This document shows, one piece after another, positions 24,738 to 31,495 of a stretch of DNA of 32,008 nucleotides (within the stretch, counting starts at the first letter, position 1; each line of letters starts with the position of its first letter). The DNA is taken from positions 1 through 32,008 of the forward strand of contig JAZQRM010000072.1 of assembly GCA_045629585.1 (NCBI GenBank), read 5' to 3'. This DNA is from Taishania sp045629585. Lineage in GTDB: Bacteria; Bacteroidota; Bacteroidia; Flavobacteriales_D; Crocinitomicaceae. Below the pieces are notes generated by a model that made no database searches, had not been told where the DNA came from, and saw only the letters and a program-made list of their open reading frames with translations. The translations under genes were made by a program, and so were the position numbers.

Positions 24738-25430
24738 TTATTTCTCCGCAACTCCATAGGAGATATATCGCCAGTTTTTAGGGCAAAGATGATTGAAAAC
24801 CCATTGATCTACCTGTGCTAAAAGTTTTCTTTGTTTTTCACTTCTCCCAAAGGTTGCCAACACACCAGTGGTGTTCAGATCATATGAATTAAAATCTTTT
24901 AGAAAATCGTGCATTTCTGATACGGAAACATATCTCCATCGATTTCCCCAAGAGATAAAGCGTTTTCGCATTTGTTGATGCAAAGGTGAAGCAATCAAGT
25001 TTTCGGCATAAAGTAATTTCCCTCCAGGTTTAAGGGCTTTATGTATTTGTTTAAAAACTTCTTTTTGTTTTTCATGGTTATCGTTTGATCCAACTCCACC
25101 AATGATAGATTTGAACACAATGATATCAAAATGATTTTCATAAGGTATGTTGCAAGCGTCTATATCTTGATAGGTAATGTACTCGGTGACTTTGTGTTTC
25201 TGGTGTAAAGGTTGAGCAGTGACTTGCACGCCATCAAGGTCTGAGCAGATTACTTGTTTCCCTTTTTGAGCCAGCCATAAAGATACACCACCCTGTCTAC
25301 CACCTAATTCTAAACTATGTTTGACATTAGACCAATTCACGCTTTTATCCCAATGAAAAAGGGCTTTTGACCAATTTTTAACATCCCACTGGATGATGTC
25401 TTCAATGTTTTCTGTAGTAGAGTATGACAT
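24738..25430 (-). CDS. class I SAM-dependent methyltransferase
   Basis: Soluble enzyme of 230 residues with a Rossmann-type methyltransferase core. Motif I is 'LELGGRQGGVSLWLA' (about 40-54; Gly-rich SAM loop), motif II ends 'VICSDLDG' with the acidic residue that binds the ribose, then 'YQDIDACNIPY', motif IV 'FDIIVFKSIIGGVG', and post-motif 'ALKPGGKLLYAENL', which is the family 'LkPGG.l..e' block. The last 60 residues are variable and probably select the substrate, which cannot be named. A short inverted repeat AATCAGC ... GCTGATT (25457-25480) lies in its promoter region. No other gene seems co-transcribed. Confidence 0.85.
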   Translation of the reverse strand: MSYSTTENIEDIIQWDVKNWSKALFHWDKSVNWSNVKHSLELGGRQGGVSLWLAQKGKQVICSDLDGVQVTAQPLHQKHKVTEYITYQDIDACNIPYENHFDIIVFKSIIGGVGSNDNHEKQKEVFKQIHKALKPGGKLLYAENLIASPLHQQMRKRFISWGNRWRYVSVSEMHDFLKDFNSYDLNTTGVLATFGRSEKQRKLLAQVDQWVFNHLCPKNWRYISYGVAEK

Positions 25431-25456
25431 TTGTTTTTTTTTGCAATGTAAGAAAT

Positions 25457-25480
25457 AATCAGCTGTTTAGTTTGCTGATT
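25457..25480 (-). promoter_or_regulatory. inverted repeat upstream of the methyltransferase gene
   Basis: AATCAGC (25457-25463) and GCTGATT (25474-25480) form a seven-base inverted repeat over ten bases, 27 bases upstream of the start codon. It may be an operator or a hairpin in the 5' leader. No matching terminator T run is seen. Confidence 0.3.
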
Positions 25481-25656
25481 GTGTTTATTTTTTTTAAAAA
25501 AATCTGAAAGAGAAATAAATTGTTTTATTGTCGTTAAAGTCAAATTTAGGTTTACTTAGTTCTTAAAATTTGTAATTAGAAAACTAAGAATGGAAGTTCA
25601 AGAGTGATCATTTTTATGGTTTGTTTTGTCAATTTTAATACACGAGATTTAATCGT

Positions 25657-26013
25657 ATGCAAAAACGAAAAATGTTTCAGTTAATTGGATCTGTCTTGTT
25701 GTTGGTGATGGTTTTTTTACCATGTACCGTTAAACAGCATTGGGCGGAACAGTTATCCCTTCCTTTTATAAAAGGAACGAACAAAACCGTTGCAACTTGT
25801 CAGGTTTATTCAGATGAAAGAGTAACATCGTTTACTTATGAGTTGGTGAAAGCAGATAAAAAGCAATTCACTTTTACCTTTGGTCATTCATTAATCGATT
25901 ATACCCAATCTCCCTTTAGGAGTAAAACTTTTTTTTCCAGTATTCAAGTAAATGGACCTCCTTTATTTATTTTATTTCAACAATTAAAGATAGCCCTGGT
26001 ATCGTTTTTATAA
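25657..26013 (+). CDS. small membrane-anchored or secreted protein
   Basis: Protein of 118 residues with an N-terminal hydrophobic segment (about 6-22, 'MFQLIGSVLLLVMVFLPC') after a basic start; the second Met would be an alternative start. The rest is a globular domain of about 90 residues with two strands, a 'KTVATCQVY' stretch and a C-terminal hydrophobic 'PLFILFQQLKIALVSFL'. Not recognised as a named family, though short proteins of this shape are often found before DoxD-type genes. It lies 40 bases before the DoxD-DoxA gene, so an accessory role in that unit is likely. Confidence 0.6.
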   Translation: MQKRKMFQLIGSVLLLVMVFLPCTVKQHWAEQLSLPFIKGTNKTVATCQVYSDERVTSFTYELVKADKKQFTFTFGHSLIDYTQSPFRSKTFFSSIQVNGPPLFILFQQLKIALVSFL

Positions 26014-26053
26014 AGAATCAAAAATCATTATTAAAAACGAAATATAAAATACG

Positions 26054-26995
26054 ATGGAAATACGCGCAGTGTCTTATGCGGTAACAGCTTTACGTTGGGT
26101 AATCGGCTGGACTTACTTTTCTGCTTTTTGGCGCAGATTGATTTTAGATAACAAGTTAGATCCAGAAGGTGCCGGGTATATTGGAGAGAAATTTAATCAT
26201 TTTTTACCAAATGCATTAGGAATAAAACCTTTGATAGAATATCTAGTTTTGCACCCGAACGCTTTACATTTTTCAATGTGGAGTTTTACCATTATAGAAG
26301 CCATCGTTGGTTTGTTATTGATGCTTGGATGGTTTACCCGTTGGATGAGTATCGGAGTAATCAGCTTAGCAATGGGGATTTTACTAGGGTCAGGTTGGAT
26401 CGGAACAACTTGTTTAGATGAATGGCAAATTGGAATACTTGGAGTTGCAGGAGGTTTTACATTATTGTTGGCTCCACTTGATTCTGCTACTTTAGATGTT
26501 TGTATAAAGCGCAAAGATAATTGGTCTATTTCCCCTAAAATAGCACTAGCAGGAAGTATTTTTATTTTAGCATTGACTTTATATACGAATCAAGTTTTTC
26601 ATGGAGGTGTTTGGGGTAGATTACATAATAAAAGCGTTCGACCAATTGTGGAAATCGCGGATGTATCATTGCAAAATGATCAACTCAATTTTGAGGTTTA
26701 TCGCATTGAAGGTGCTGATGTTTATGGTTCGTTCTTAATAGAAGTCCGGTTGCAGGATAAAGATGGAAAAGTTGTTTATCAAGCTGATATGGAGGTGTTG
26801 AGTCAGTTAGGAATAGATCAAATTCACAATAAGCATGTCTCAAAAGTGAAAGCTGGAAAGAAAAGTTTAATCATTCCTTTAGGAGCCAAAGCTGTACTTT
26901 CTTTTCCGCTTAGGGAAAAAATGAATAAAGGAGATTACAATCTTATTTTAACAGATATTAGCGGAATAGAGTGGATGGAGAACGTCGTTTATTAA
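26054..26995 (+). CDS. thiosulfate:quinone oxidoreductase DoxD-DoxA fusion
   Basis: Membrane protein of 313 residues. The N-terminal 150 residues are a DoxD domain with membrane segments near 8-28, 72-92, 97-115 and 124-141 and a hallmark 'GSGWIGTTCLDEWQIG' (about 112-127). A further segment (about 161-178) leads into a C-terminal DoxA-like extracytoplasmic domain (about 180-313) rich in beta strands. In Acidianus the two subunits DoxA and DoxD form thiosulfate:quinone oxidoreductase, which oxidises thiosulfate to tetrathionate and reduces quinone; Bacteroidota often carry the fused version. It is followed after 34 bases by a Crp/Fnr regulator, and a TauE/SafE exporter is 1.1 kb away. Activity is inferred from the family. 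Confidence 0.85.
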   Translation: MEIRAVSYAVTALRWVIGWTYFSAFWRRLILDNKLDPEGAGYIGEKFNHFLPNALGIKPLIEYLVLHPNALHFSMWSFTIIEAIVGLLLMLGWFTRWMSIGVISLAMGILLGSGWIGTTCLDEWQIGILGVAGGFTLLLAPLDSATLDVCIKRKDNWSISPKIALAGSIFILALTLYTNQVFHGGVWGRLHNKSVRPIVEIADVSLQNDQLNFEVYRIEGADVYGSFLIEVRLQDKDGKVVYQADMEVLSQLGIDQIHNKHVSKVKAGKKSLIIPLGAKAVLSFPLREKMNKGDYNLILTDISGIEWMENVVY

Positions 26996-27029
26996 TCAAA
27001 GTAAGATTTAAAGAATTAAATTTGAATTT

Positions 27030-27653
27030 ATGGAAAACTTGGAAGTAATTGATTCTTTTCAATCATCGCCAGAATTGATTGCTAAACTTAGAGAACTTGG
27101 AACACTTCGGTCCTTGTCTGTTGGAGATGTTCTTTTGAACGAGAATGCCTATATTAAAGCCATACCTTTGGTTTTATCAGGTGCGTTGAGAGTTATACGA
27201 ACCGAGGAAGAAGGTCGAGAAATTTTGCTTTACTATATCAAACCAGGTGAAAGTTGTATCATGTCTTTTTTAGGAGCAATGCACAATGACACCAGTAAAG
27301 TGAAAGCAGAGGTAGTTGAAGACGCTGAAGTTTTATTCTTACCAGTAGACAAAATTCCCTTTTTAATTAAAGAATACCCAGAATGGTTAAGCTTTATCTT
27401 TAAGTTATACCATCAGCGTTTTGAAGAATTATTAGAGGTCGTGAATGCGATTGCTTTTAAAAAGGTTGATGAACGGATGTTAGCTTTATTGTTTAAAAAA
27501 AGAGATTTACTGCAAACAAACGCAATTCCAATTACCCATGAACAATTAGCAAATGAGCTAGGGACGGCACGAGTGGTAGTCTCCAGATTGTTGAAGCAAT
27601 TGGAGGAGGATGGAAAAGTAGAGTTGGGACGTAATAAAATCACCCTGAAGTGA
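27030..27653 (+). CDS. Crp/Fnr-family transcriptional regulator
   Basis: Cytoplasmic regulator of 207 residues. An N-terminal cyclic-nucleotide-binding-like barrel (about 10-125) has 'LSVGDVLL', 'PLVLSGALRVIRTEEEGREILLYYIKPGES' and a single Cys76 in 'GESCIMSF'. The long helix (about 128-145) precedes a C-terminal winged helix with 'ITHEQLANELGTARVVVSRLLKQLEEDGKVEL' (about 167-200), the DNA-recognition helix being 'ARVVVSRLLKQL'. There is no Fnr-type N-terminal Cys cluster, so the signal is not an iron-sulfur switch of that kind. It follows the DoxD-DoxA gene by 34 bases and is closed by a terminator. It probably controls the sulfur genes beside it. Confidence 0.9.
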   Translation: MENLEVIDSFQSSPELIAKLRELGTLRSLSVGDVLLNENAYIKAIPLVLSGALRVIRTEEEGREILLYYIKPGESCIMSFLGAMHNDTSKVKAEVVEDAEVLFLPVDKIPFLIKEYPEWLSFIFKLYHQRFEELLEVVNAIAFKKVDERMLALLFKKRDLLQTNAIPITHEQLANELGTARVVVSRLLKQLEEDGKVELGRNKITLK

Positions 27654-27656
27654 TAG

Positions 27657-27684
27657 AAGAGGCTTCCTGAAGAAGCCTCTTTTA
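27657..27684 (+). terminator. terminator of the DoxDA-Crp unit
   Basis: AGAGGCTTC (27658-27666) pairs with GAAGCCTCT (27672-27680), a perfect nine-base stem, followed by TTT after the stem T. It comes five bases after the regulator's stop codon. Confidence 0.85.
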
Positions 27685-27713
27685 GTTGATATATAATTCT
27701 GTAATTGAAATAA

Positions 27714-27908
27714 TTATGGATTTGATTGACTAAAACCACTTTCATCAGTACTTAAGTTAAAATGTAGCGTCTCATACTCCGAGACCAGCTCATAAAGAAT
27801 GTTAAATTCCTCTCGTTCTTTGGGAGACATTGGTCCTTCCATGATCGCTTCTAGCCGCTCAACAGCATTGGCGTAATCATGGACGGTGTTAAGTTTTGTC
27901 AGTACCAT
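27714..27908 (-). CDS. orphan HigA-type N-terminal antitoxin module
   Basis: Protein of 64 residues. The stretch 'HDYANAVERLEAIM', then 'KEREEFNILYELVSEYETLH', matches the N-terminal helical domain of HigA-like antitoxins, whose pattern is 'dY..al.rie.l......eg.el..L..LveaYEe.h'. In a normal HigA a helix-turn-helix domain follows, but here the protein ends with 'DESGFSQSNP' and the Crp-unit terminator starts 30 bases later on the other strand, so the DNA-binding half and any toxin are missing. It could be a truncated relic or a stand-alone binding module. It is on the opposite strand between the regulator and the exporter, and shares a 209-base divergent promoter region with the exporter. Confidence 0.6.
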   Translation of the reverse strand: MVLTKLNTVHDYANAVERLEAIMEGPMSPKEREEFNILYELVSEYETLHFNLSTDESGFSQSNP

Positions 27909-28057
27909 ACCATCTAAAAATTTAATTATTAACTAAGAATAAATGATTGTTTTGTTTACTAAAACACATTTAAAAGTTACGATAAAATGAAATACAACAC
28001 GTGTTAATTTGTGAATTTAACATCTGATTTTTTGTCACTTTCCTTTGTTTTTCTTGT

Positions 28058-28101
28058 GTAACAATTGTAACTGTAGGTACTGAATGGCTGCTGTACTTTT
28101 G
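28058..28101 (+). promoter_or_regulatory. promoter of the TauE/SafE gene with possible Crp/Fnr site
   Basis: TACTTTTG (28094-28101) is an exact TAnnTTTG -7 element, 16 bases before the ATG. A direct repeat GTAAC-AATT-GTAAC (28058-28071) is centred about 43 bases upstream of the likely transcription start (about 28107), the place where Crp-type activators bind in class II promoters. A TTG at 28065-28067 is 26 bases from the -7 element, slightly too far for a normal -33. A further palindrome AACACGTGTT (27996-28005) lies upstream in the divergent region. Confidence 0.5.
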
Positions 28102-28117
28102 TCGAAAAAGAAACGAT

Positions 28118-28909
28118 ATGGTACTCGGTTATTTAGCAGCGATAGTAATAGGAATTAGTTTGGGCTTGATTGGGGGAGGAGGCAGCATACTTACTGTTCC
28201 TGTTTTGGTTTATGTATTGGATGTAGATCCTGTTTTAGCAACGGCTTATTCGTTGTTTATTGTTGGAATTACAAGTTTAGTCGGTTCGGTGAATTATTTT
28301 AAAAATGGATTAGTGGACGTGAAGACGGCTGTTATTTTTGGAATTCCATCTCTAGTAGCTGTTTTTGCAACACGAAAATGGATTGTCCCCGCAATTCCAA
28401 ATGTACTTTTCCAATGGGATGGTTTCGTGTTTACCCGAAGTCATTTACTAATGGGAATTTTTGCCGTTCTTATGATTGCAGCTTCACTAAGTATGATCAA
28501 AAAGAAAAAAGCGGCTGCTGAGGATTTGGATGCAAAACAACAATTTAATTACCCCATTATTCTATTAGAAGGTTGGGTAGTTGGTATATTAACAGGACTA
28601 GTGGGAGCAGGTGGCGGATTTTTGATTATTCCAGCATTGGTTATGTTAAGTAAATTGCCAATGAAAAAAGCAATCGGAACGTCTTTAATTATCATCGGCG
28701 TAAAATCACTAATCGGTTTTATGGGAGAAAGTCAAATGTTTACATTTGATTGGAAGTTGATCGTAATGGTTACAGTAATTGCAGTCGTTGGATTTTTTAT
28801 TGGAAGTAAGCTGTCTCAACGAATCAAAGGCGAATTGCTTAAACCTGCATTTGGTTGGTTTGTTTTGGTAATGGGCGTCTATGTTCTGATCAAAGAATTT
28901 CTGGTGTAA
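28118..28909 (+). CDS. TauE/SafE family sulfite exporter
   Basis: Inner-membrane transporter of 263 residues with about eight membrane segments in two repeats. Each repeat opens with a glycine-rich family motif: 'GLIGGGGSILTVPVLVY' (about 17-33) and 'GLVGAGGGFLIIPALVM' (about 160-176). The central loop 'IKKKKAAAEDLDAKQQ' is cytoplasmic by charge. TauE/SafE proteins export sulfite, sulfoacetate or other organosulfur anions or, in some cases, sulfate. Its closeness to the DoxD-DoxA oxidoreductase and the Crp/Fnr gene points to removal of a sulfur-oxidation product, but that is inference. Its stop is eight bases from the end of the convergent STM3941-like gene. Confidence 0.87.
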   Translation: MVLGYLAAIVIGISLGLIGGGGSILTVPVLVYVLDVDPVLATAYSLFIVGITSLVGSVNYFKNGLVDVKTAVIFGIPSLVAVFATRKWIVPAIPNVLFQWDGFVFTRSHLLMGIFAVLMIAASLSMIKKKKAAAEDLDAKQQFNYPIILLEGWVVGILTGLVGAGGGFLIIPALVMLSKLPMKKAIGTSLIIIGVKSLIGFMGESQMFTFDWKLIVMVTVIAVVGFFIGSKLSQRIKGELLKPAFGWFVLVMGVYVLIKEFLV

Positions 28910-28917
28910 TAGCTGCT

Positions 28918-29472
28918 TTATTGTGCGTCAGTTTTTCGGTGTTGTTCAAGGCTTTCATTTAGTATTTTCTCCAAGGCATTAGAGTTGAAATTTAGCGTGT
29001 TGGAAGTAATAGAAAATGGTGTGCCATACATTCTGTTGTTAGCCTCCAATATTTTCTTCTTCAATCCTTTAGTCTTGTCAAGGTAAAAATCAGGATTGGA
29101 AGTGTAGATCAATATAAATTTAGAGGATGCAACTTGCTGTGTTTGTACGGCTGTAATATCCACCCATTTGATAAGGCCAACACTTGACGCGTTTGTATTA
29201 TCAATTATCCCAATATCATCAATGGTTAAACCAATATTTTTGTCAAACATCTTCTTAACGCCATAAATTCCTGTAGCACCAAATAACAAGATACTTGCCA
29301 CACCAACAGATTTTAGTAGGATGGGATTATAACGCATTTGTAGTGGATTTGCGGCAGTCAAAAAAAGGTAACCTCCTAACAAAACAAACAAAAGTGAACC
29401 AACAATTGCCAATAATATTTTTGTTTTGCTTAATGGTATTTCTCTTTTAATAAAAAATAGATTTTTGTTCAT
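28918..29472 (-). CDS. STM3941-like membrane protein
   Basis: Membrane protein of 184 residues with two membrane segments near 17-36 and 48-68, followed by a cytoplasmic domain of about 110 residues. The N-terminal 'IPLSKTKILLAIVGSLLFVLLGGYLF' stretch, the second segment 'VASILLFGATGIYGVKKMF', and the soluble part 'GLTIDDIGIIDNTNASSVGLIKWVDI' match the arrangement of the STM3941 family, known in many bacteria with unknown function. The gene sits 38 bases beyond the terminator of the upstream lipoprotein gene, so it should have its own promoter; TACTTTAA near 29498 is a weak candidate. It converges with the TauE/SafE gene. Confidence 0.7.
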   Translation of the reverse strand: MNKNLFFIKREIPLSKTKILLAIVGSLLFVLLGGYLFLTAANPLQMRYNPILLKSVGVASILLFGATGIYGVKKMFDKNIGLTIDDIGIIDNTNASSVGLIKWVDITAVQTQQVASSKFILIYTSNPDFYLDKTKGLKKKILEANNRMYGTPFSITSNTLNFNSNALEKILNESLEQHRKTDAQ

Positions 29473-29508
29473 TTGAATATGATAGAGTGGTTAAAGTAGT
29501 GTGTTCAT

Positions 29509-29538
29509 AAAAAAAACACGACCCTTAATGAGTCGTGC
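29509..29538 (-). terminator. terminator of the lipoprotein gene at 29.6-30.3 kb
   Basis: CACGAC (29517-29522) pairs with GTCGTG (29532-29537) and is followed on the minus strand by eight T. It is 45 bases beyond the lipoprotein stop. Confidence 0.75.
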
Positions 29539-29582
29539 TTAAAATCTACCTTTTAAAGAGGTTATGGGGTATATTAGTTGGA

Positions 29583-30251
29583 CTAGTTTTCTCGAATTAT
29601 ATCCACTTTTGTATCGGAACTGAAAGATGGCCAACCGAAAGGTTGATCTGTTCTGATATAAAGAAGCCCTTTTTTTCCAGAAGAAACATTTTGAAAAATA
29701 AAGACTGCCCCTTGAGCAAGTAAGAGTGACGTTGGGTCATCTGTCTGTCTTCCGCCAATACAGCTTCCTGTTGGGAATATACCATGTGGAGCTATAATAG
29801 TAGTTGGTTGCGAAAAGAAAGTAGCAATTTTGCTCTGATCTTTTTGAGCTGCATCAAAATCTGTCTTTGAAAGGTTTGTTGAATAGTATTTAGTTTCAAC
29901 ACCTGTACTTAACCATGGTTTATAATAACCGTTCCAATAGTAAGTTTGAGCCCTTGCTTTTGGATCAAAGAATCCAGCTTCTGAATAATCATAGTTATAT
30001 ATAAAAGTGATGTCTATTTTATTGGTCATCGTTTTTGCCTGATTAGAATCCACCGGAGCGGTCATCGTTCCATTTGTGGAGAAATAAGCATTTCTAGTAG
30101 TAAATGTGATGTTGGTGAATGTCTTGGATGCAATGACTGTTTCAGCAGCGTTTTCAGCAGCGTTTTCAGTAATTTTTTCTTTTTTACAGCTAGCTAAAGT
30201 AATGACACAAGTCGTCAATAGCATAAAAAATAAACTTTTTTTAGTTTTCAT
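29583..30251 (-). CDS. lipoprotein of unknown function
   Basis: Lipoprotein of 222 residues. The signal peptide ends in a good lipobox L-A-S-C (Cys22). Immediately after it comes 'KKEKITENAAENAAETV', where a 12-base unit is repeated twice (DNA about 30142-30165), giving 'ENAA' twice and suggesting slippage in the linker. The mature domain (about 45-222) is beta-rich with 'FTNITFTTRNAYFST', 'NKIDITFIYNYDYSEAGFFDPKARA', a 'GIFPTGSCIGGRQTDDP' loop and a last 'KKGLLYIRTDQPFGW' strand. The style is typical of Bacteroidota outer-membrane or periplasmic lipoproteins. No family is recognised. Upstream it carries the shared 17-base motif. Confidence 0.7.
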   Translation of the reverse strand: MKTKKSLFFMLLTTCVITLASCKKEKITENAAENAAETVIASKTFTNITFTTRNAYFSTNGTMTAPVDSNQAKTMTNKIDITFIYNYDYSEAGFFDPKARAQTYYWNGYYKPWLSTGVETKYYSTNLSKTDFDAAQKDQSKIATFFSQPTTIIAPHGIFPTGSCIGGRQTDDPTSLLLAQGAVFIFQNVSSGKKGLLYIRTDQPFGWPSFSSDTKVDIIREN

Positions 30252-30285
30252 CTTAATGTTGATTAGTTCTGTTTTCCTACTGTTT

Positions 30286-30302
30286 GGCTTTTCGGTTTTG
30301 CC
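30286..30302 (-). promoter_or_regulatory. shared upstream motif, copy 2
   Basis: Minus-strand reading GGCAAAACCGAAAAGCC. It differs at two of 17 positions from the copy at 967-983 and lies 35 bases upstream of the start codon, against 33 in the other case. Confidence 0.4.
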
Positions 30303-30312
30303 CCGTTTTTAG

Positions 30313-30337
30313 AGTGGTAACTAGACTCCACTTTTTT
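30313..30337 (+). other. hairpin with T-tract upstream of the lipoprotein gene
   Basis: AGTGG (30313-30317) and CCACT (30328-30332) with TTTTTT on the plus strand look like a small terminator, but no plus-strand gene ends here. It may belong to an unannotated short RNA or act as an operator. The rest of 30338-30611 is AT-rich with no gene seen. Confidence 0.25.
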
Positions 30338-30611
30338 AACGACAATTCAAAAATGCAGTTAATTAGGTTTTTGATGAGCAATTTCTGACGATAGGTAGCG
30401 GTTTGTAATCATTTTATTAAAGTTCACCCATAACAGTAAAATACAACTCCATCAGATATTCAATATCAAAAACGCATCAATTTTAATTATAATTTTTAAC
30501 AATCAGTGGTTTAAAGTGGTTTTTCAGTGTTGTTTAAACCAAAGAAAGAATATGAAATTGCGCTTAATGGTGCCATAGCTAGTATTGATTTCAGCGGTTT
30601 TTGTTTCCACA

Positions 30612-30938
30612 TCAACTCATGTAATCATAAAATTTGCCCATATCTTGGTCAAGATAGGAGTTCAAAAGCGTACTTAAATCGTCACTTAGCTCAAGATGTT
30701 GTAAATCCTTCGATAAATCAGGTCTAATTGCCCAGATCCAACAGTAAATCTCTTCGAGTTGTGGAGGTTCATTGTCTGGAATAAATGCAATAAATCCCTC
30801 GTCAACTTCAATCCTATTAACGGCAATATAATCCACAGCCGATAATCGTTCCTCAAAATTTTCAAAATCAATTACTTCTTGATGTGCCACTTCGATTGGA
30901 TAATTTTGAAGTAATTCTTTAAGTGTATCGTTTTTCAT
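30612..30938 (-). CDS. small acidic cytoplasmic protein of unknown function
   Basis: Protein of 108 residues without signal peptide or membrane segment, strongly acidic (many Asp and Glu, few Lys or Arg). It is rich in helices, with 'DTLKELLQNYPIEVAHQEVI' at the start, a strand 'GFIAFIPDNEPPQLEEIYCWIWAIRPDLS' in the middle and 'LSDDLSTLLNSYLDQDMGKFYDYM' at the end. The composition resembles small immunity or anti-sigma-like proteins, but no specific family is recognised. It is isolated, with 360 bases of empty DNA on one side and 557 on the other. Confidence 0.6.
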   Translation of the reverse strand: MKNDTLKELLQNYPIEVAHQEVIDFENFEERLSAVDYIAVNRIEVDEGFIAFIPDNEPPQLEEIYCWIWAIRPDLSKDLQHLELSDDLSTLLNSYLDQDMGKFYDYMS

Positions 30939-31495
30939 AAATGCGTAAAATATCAGTTTTCATTCTTCCTAAAATACAATTCCCTATCCTTAAGTCTTAA
31001 CCCTCACCAACGTCCCCAGTACAGTTGGCGGATAAATCTTAATTCTCACTTCGTATCCCGATAACTATCGGGACGTAAATCGTACTTCGTAAATCCTTAC
31101 GCCTTACGTCTTAGAACTTACTCCTTACAACTAAAAAAAACGATGTTTAATTTGTCCTAGGATTTGTCCTATGAACCGATTGCGTATTTTATCTCTAAAA
31201 TATCGTGTATCTCTTTATTTAAAAAGGAATCAACAATTTTAGGCACTTAAAAAAGATCTTTTTCTTTACAAATAAATCAGAGGTAGCTCCCCCATAGATA
31301 AAGCGTACATAAAGCGTAGTTTAGGACTATTTTATCACCAATCACGCTGAATTAAACGAGTGTAAAATTGTGAGTCGAGTTCCTTTTTACAGGATAAATA
31401 AGTGAATGTAGTCTCTGTTATAACGGAGACTACATTCGATGGTCCAAAGATGAAACTAGCGATATCTAAACGATTGTTTATTCATCAGTAGTTTT
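30939..31495. repeat. 557 bp intergenic region rich in small repeats and palindromes
   Basis: No gene is seen. It holds a perfect hairpin TCCCGATA-AC-TATCGGGA (31056-31073); the direct repeat ACTTCGTA at 31048-31055 and 31084-31091; a run of CTTACG variants (31096-31140); the nine-base direct repeat TTTGTCCTA at 31151-31159 and 31163-31171 (period 12); and the near-perfect 17+17 inverted repeat at 31404-31437. Such degenerate 'ctta/cgta' clusters are frequent in intergenic DNA of Bacteroidota. Confidence 0.6.
31404..31437. repeat. 34-base inverted repeat, 17+17 with one wobble and no loop
   Basis: GAATGTAGTCTCTGTTA and TAACGGAGACTACATTC are reverse complements except one T:G pair. It lies 59 bases beyond the hydrolase stop codon, but there is no T run on either side, so it is a poor terminator. 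An operator, an RNA structure or a mobile-element trace are alternatives. Confidence 0.6.

Noticed and set aside
25337..25543. 68-codon minus-strand open frame
   Set aside because: Overlaps the start of the methyltransferase gene in another frame; that gene has the proper SAM motifs and start.
26197..26514. 105-codon minus-strand open frame
   Set aside because: Antisense to the DoxD-DoxA gene, whose motifs are unambiguous.
27413..27745. 110-codon minus-strand open frame
   Set aside because: Antisense to the end of the Crp/Fnr gene and running through its terminator; no family resemblance.
30527..30727. 66-codon plus-strand open frame
   Set aside because: Overlaps the acidic protein gene on the other strand and has no start context or signal; the minus-strand frame is longer and has better composition.
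31048..31171. CRISPR array
   Set aside because: The repeats are only 8-9 bases, irregularly spaced and without unique spacers of equal length; no cas gene is near.
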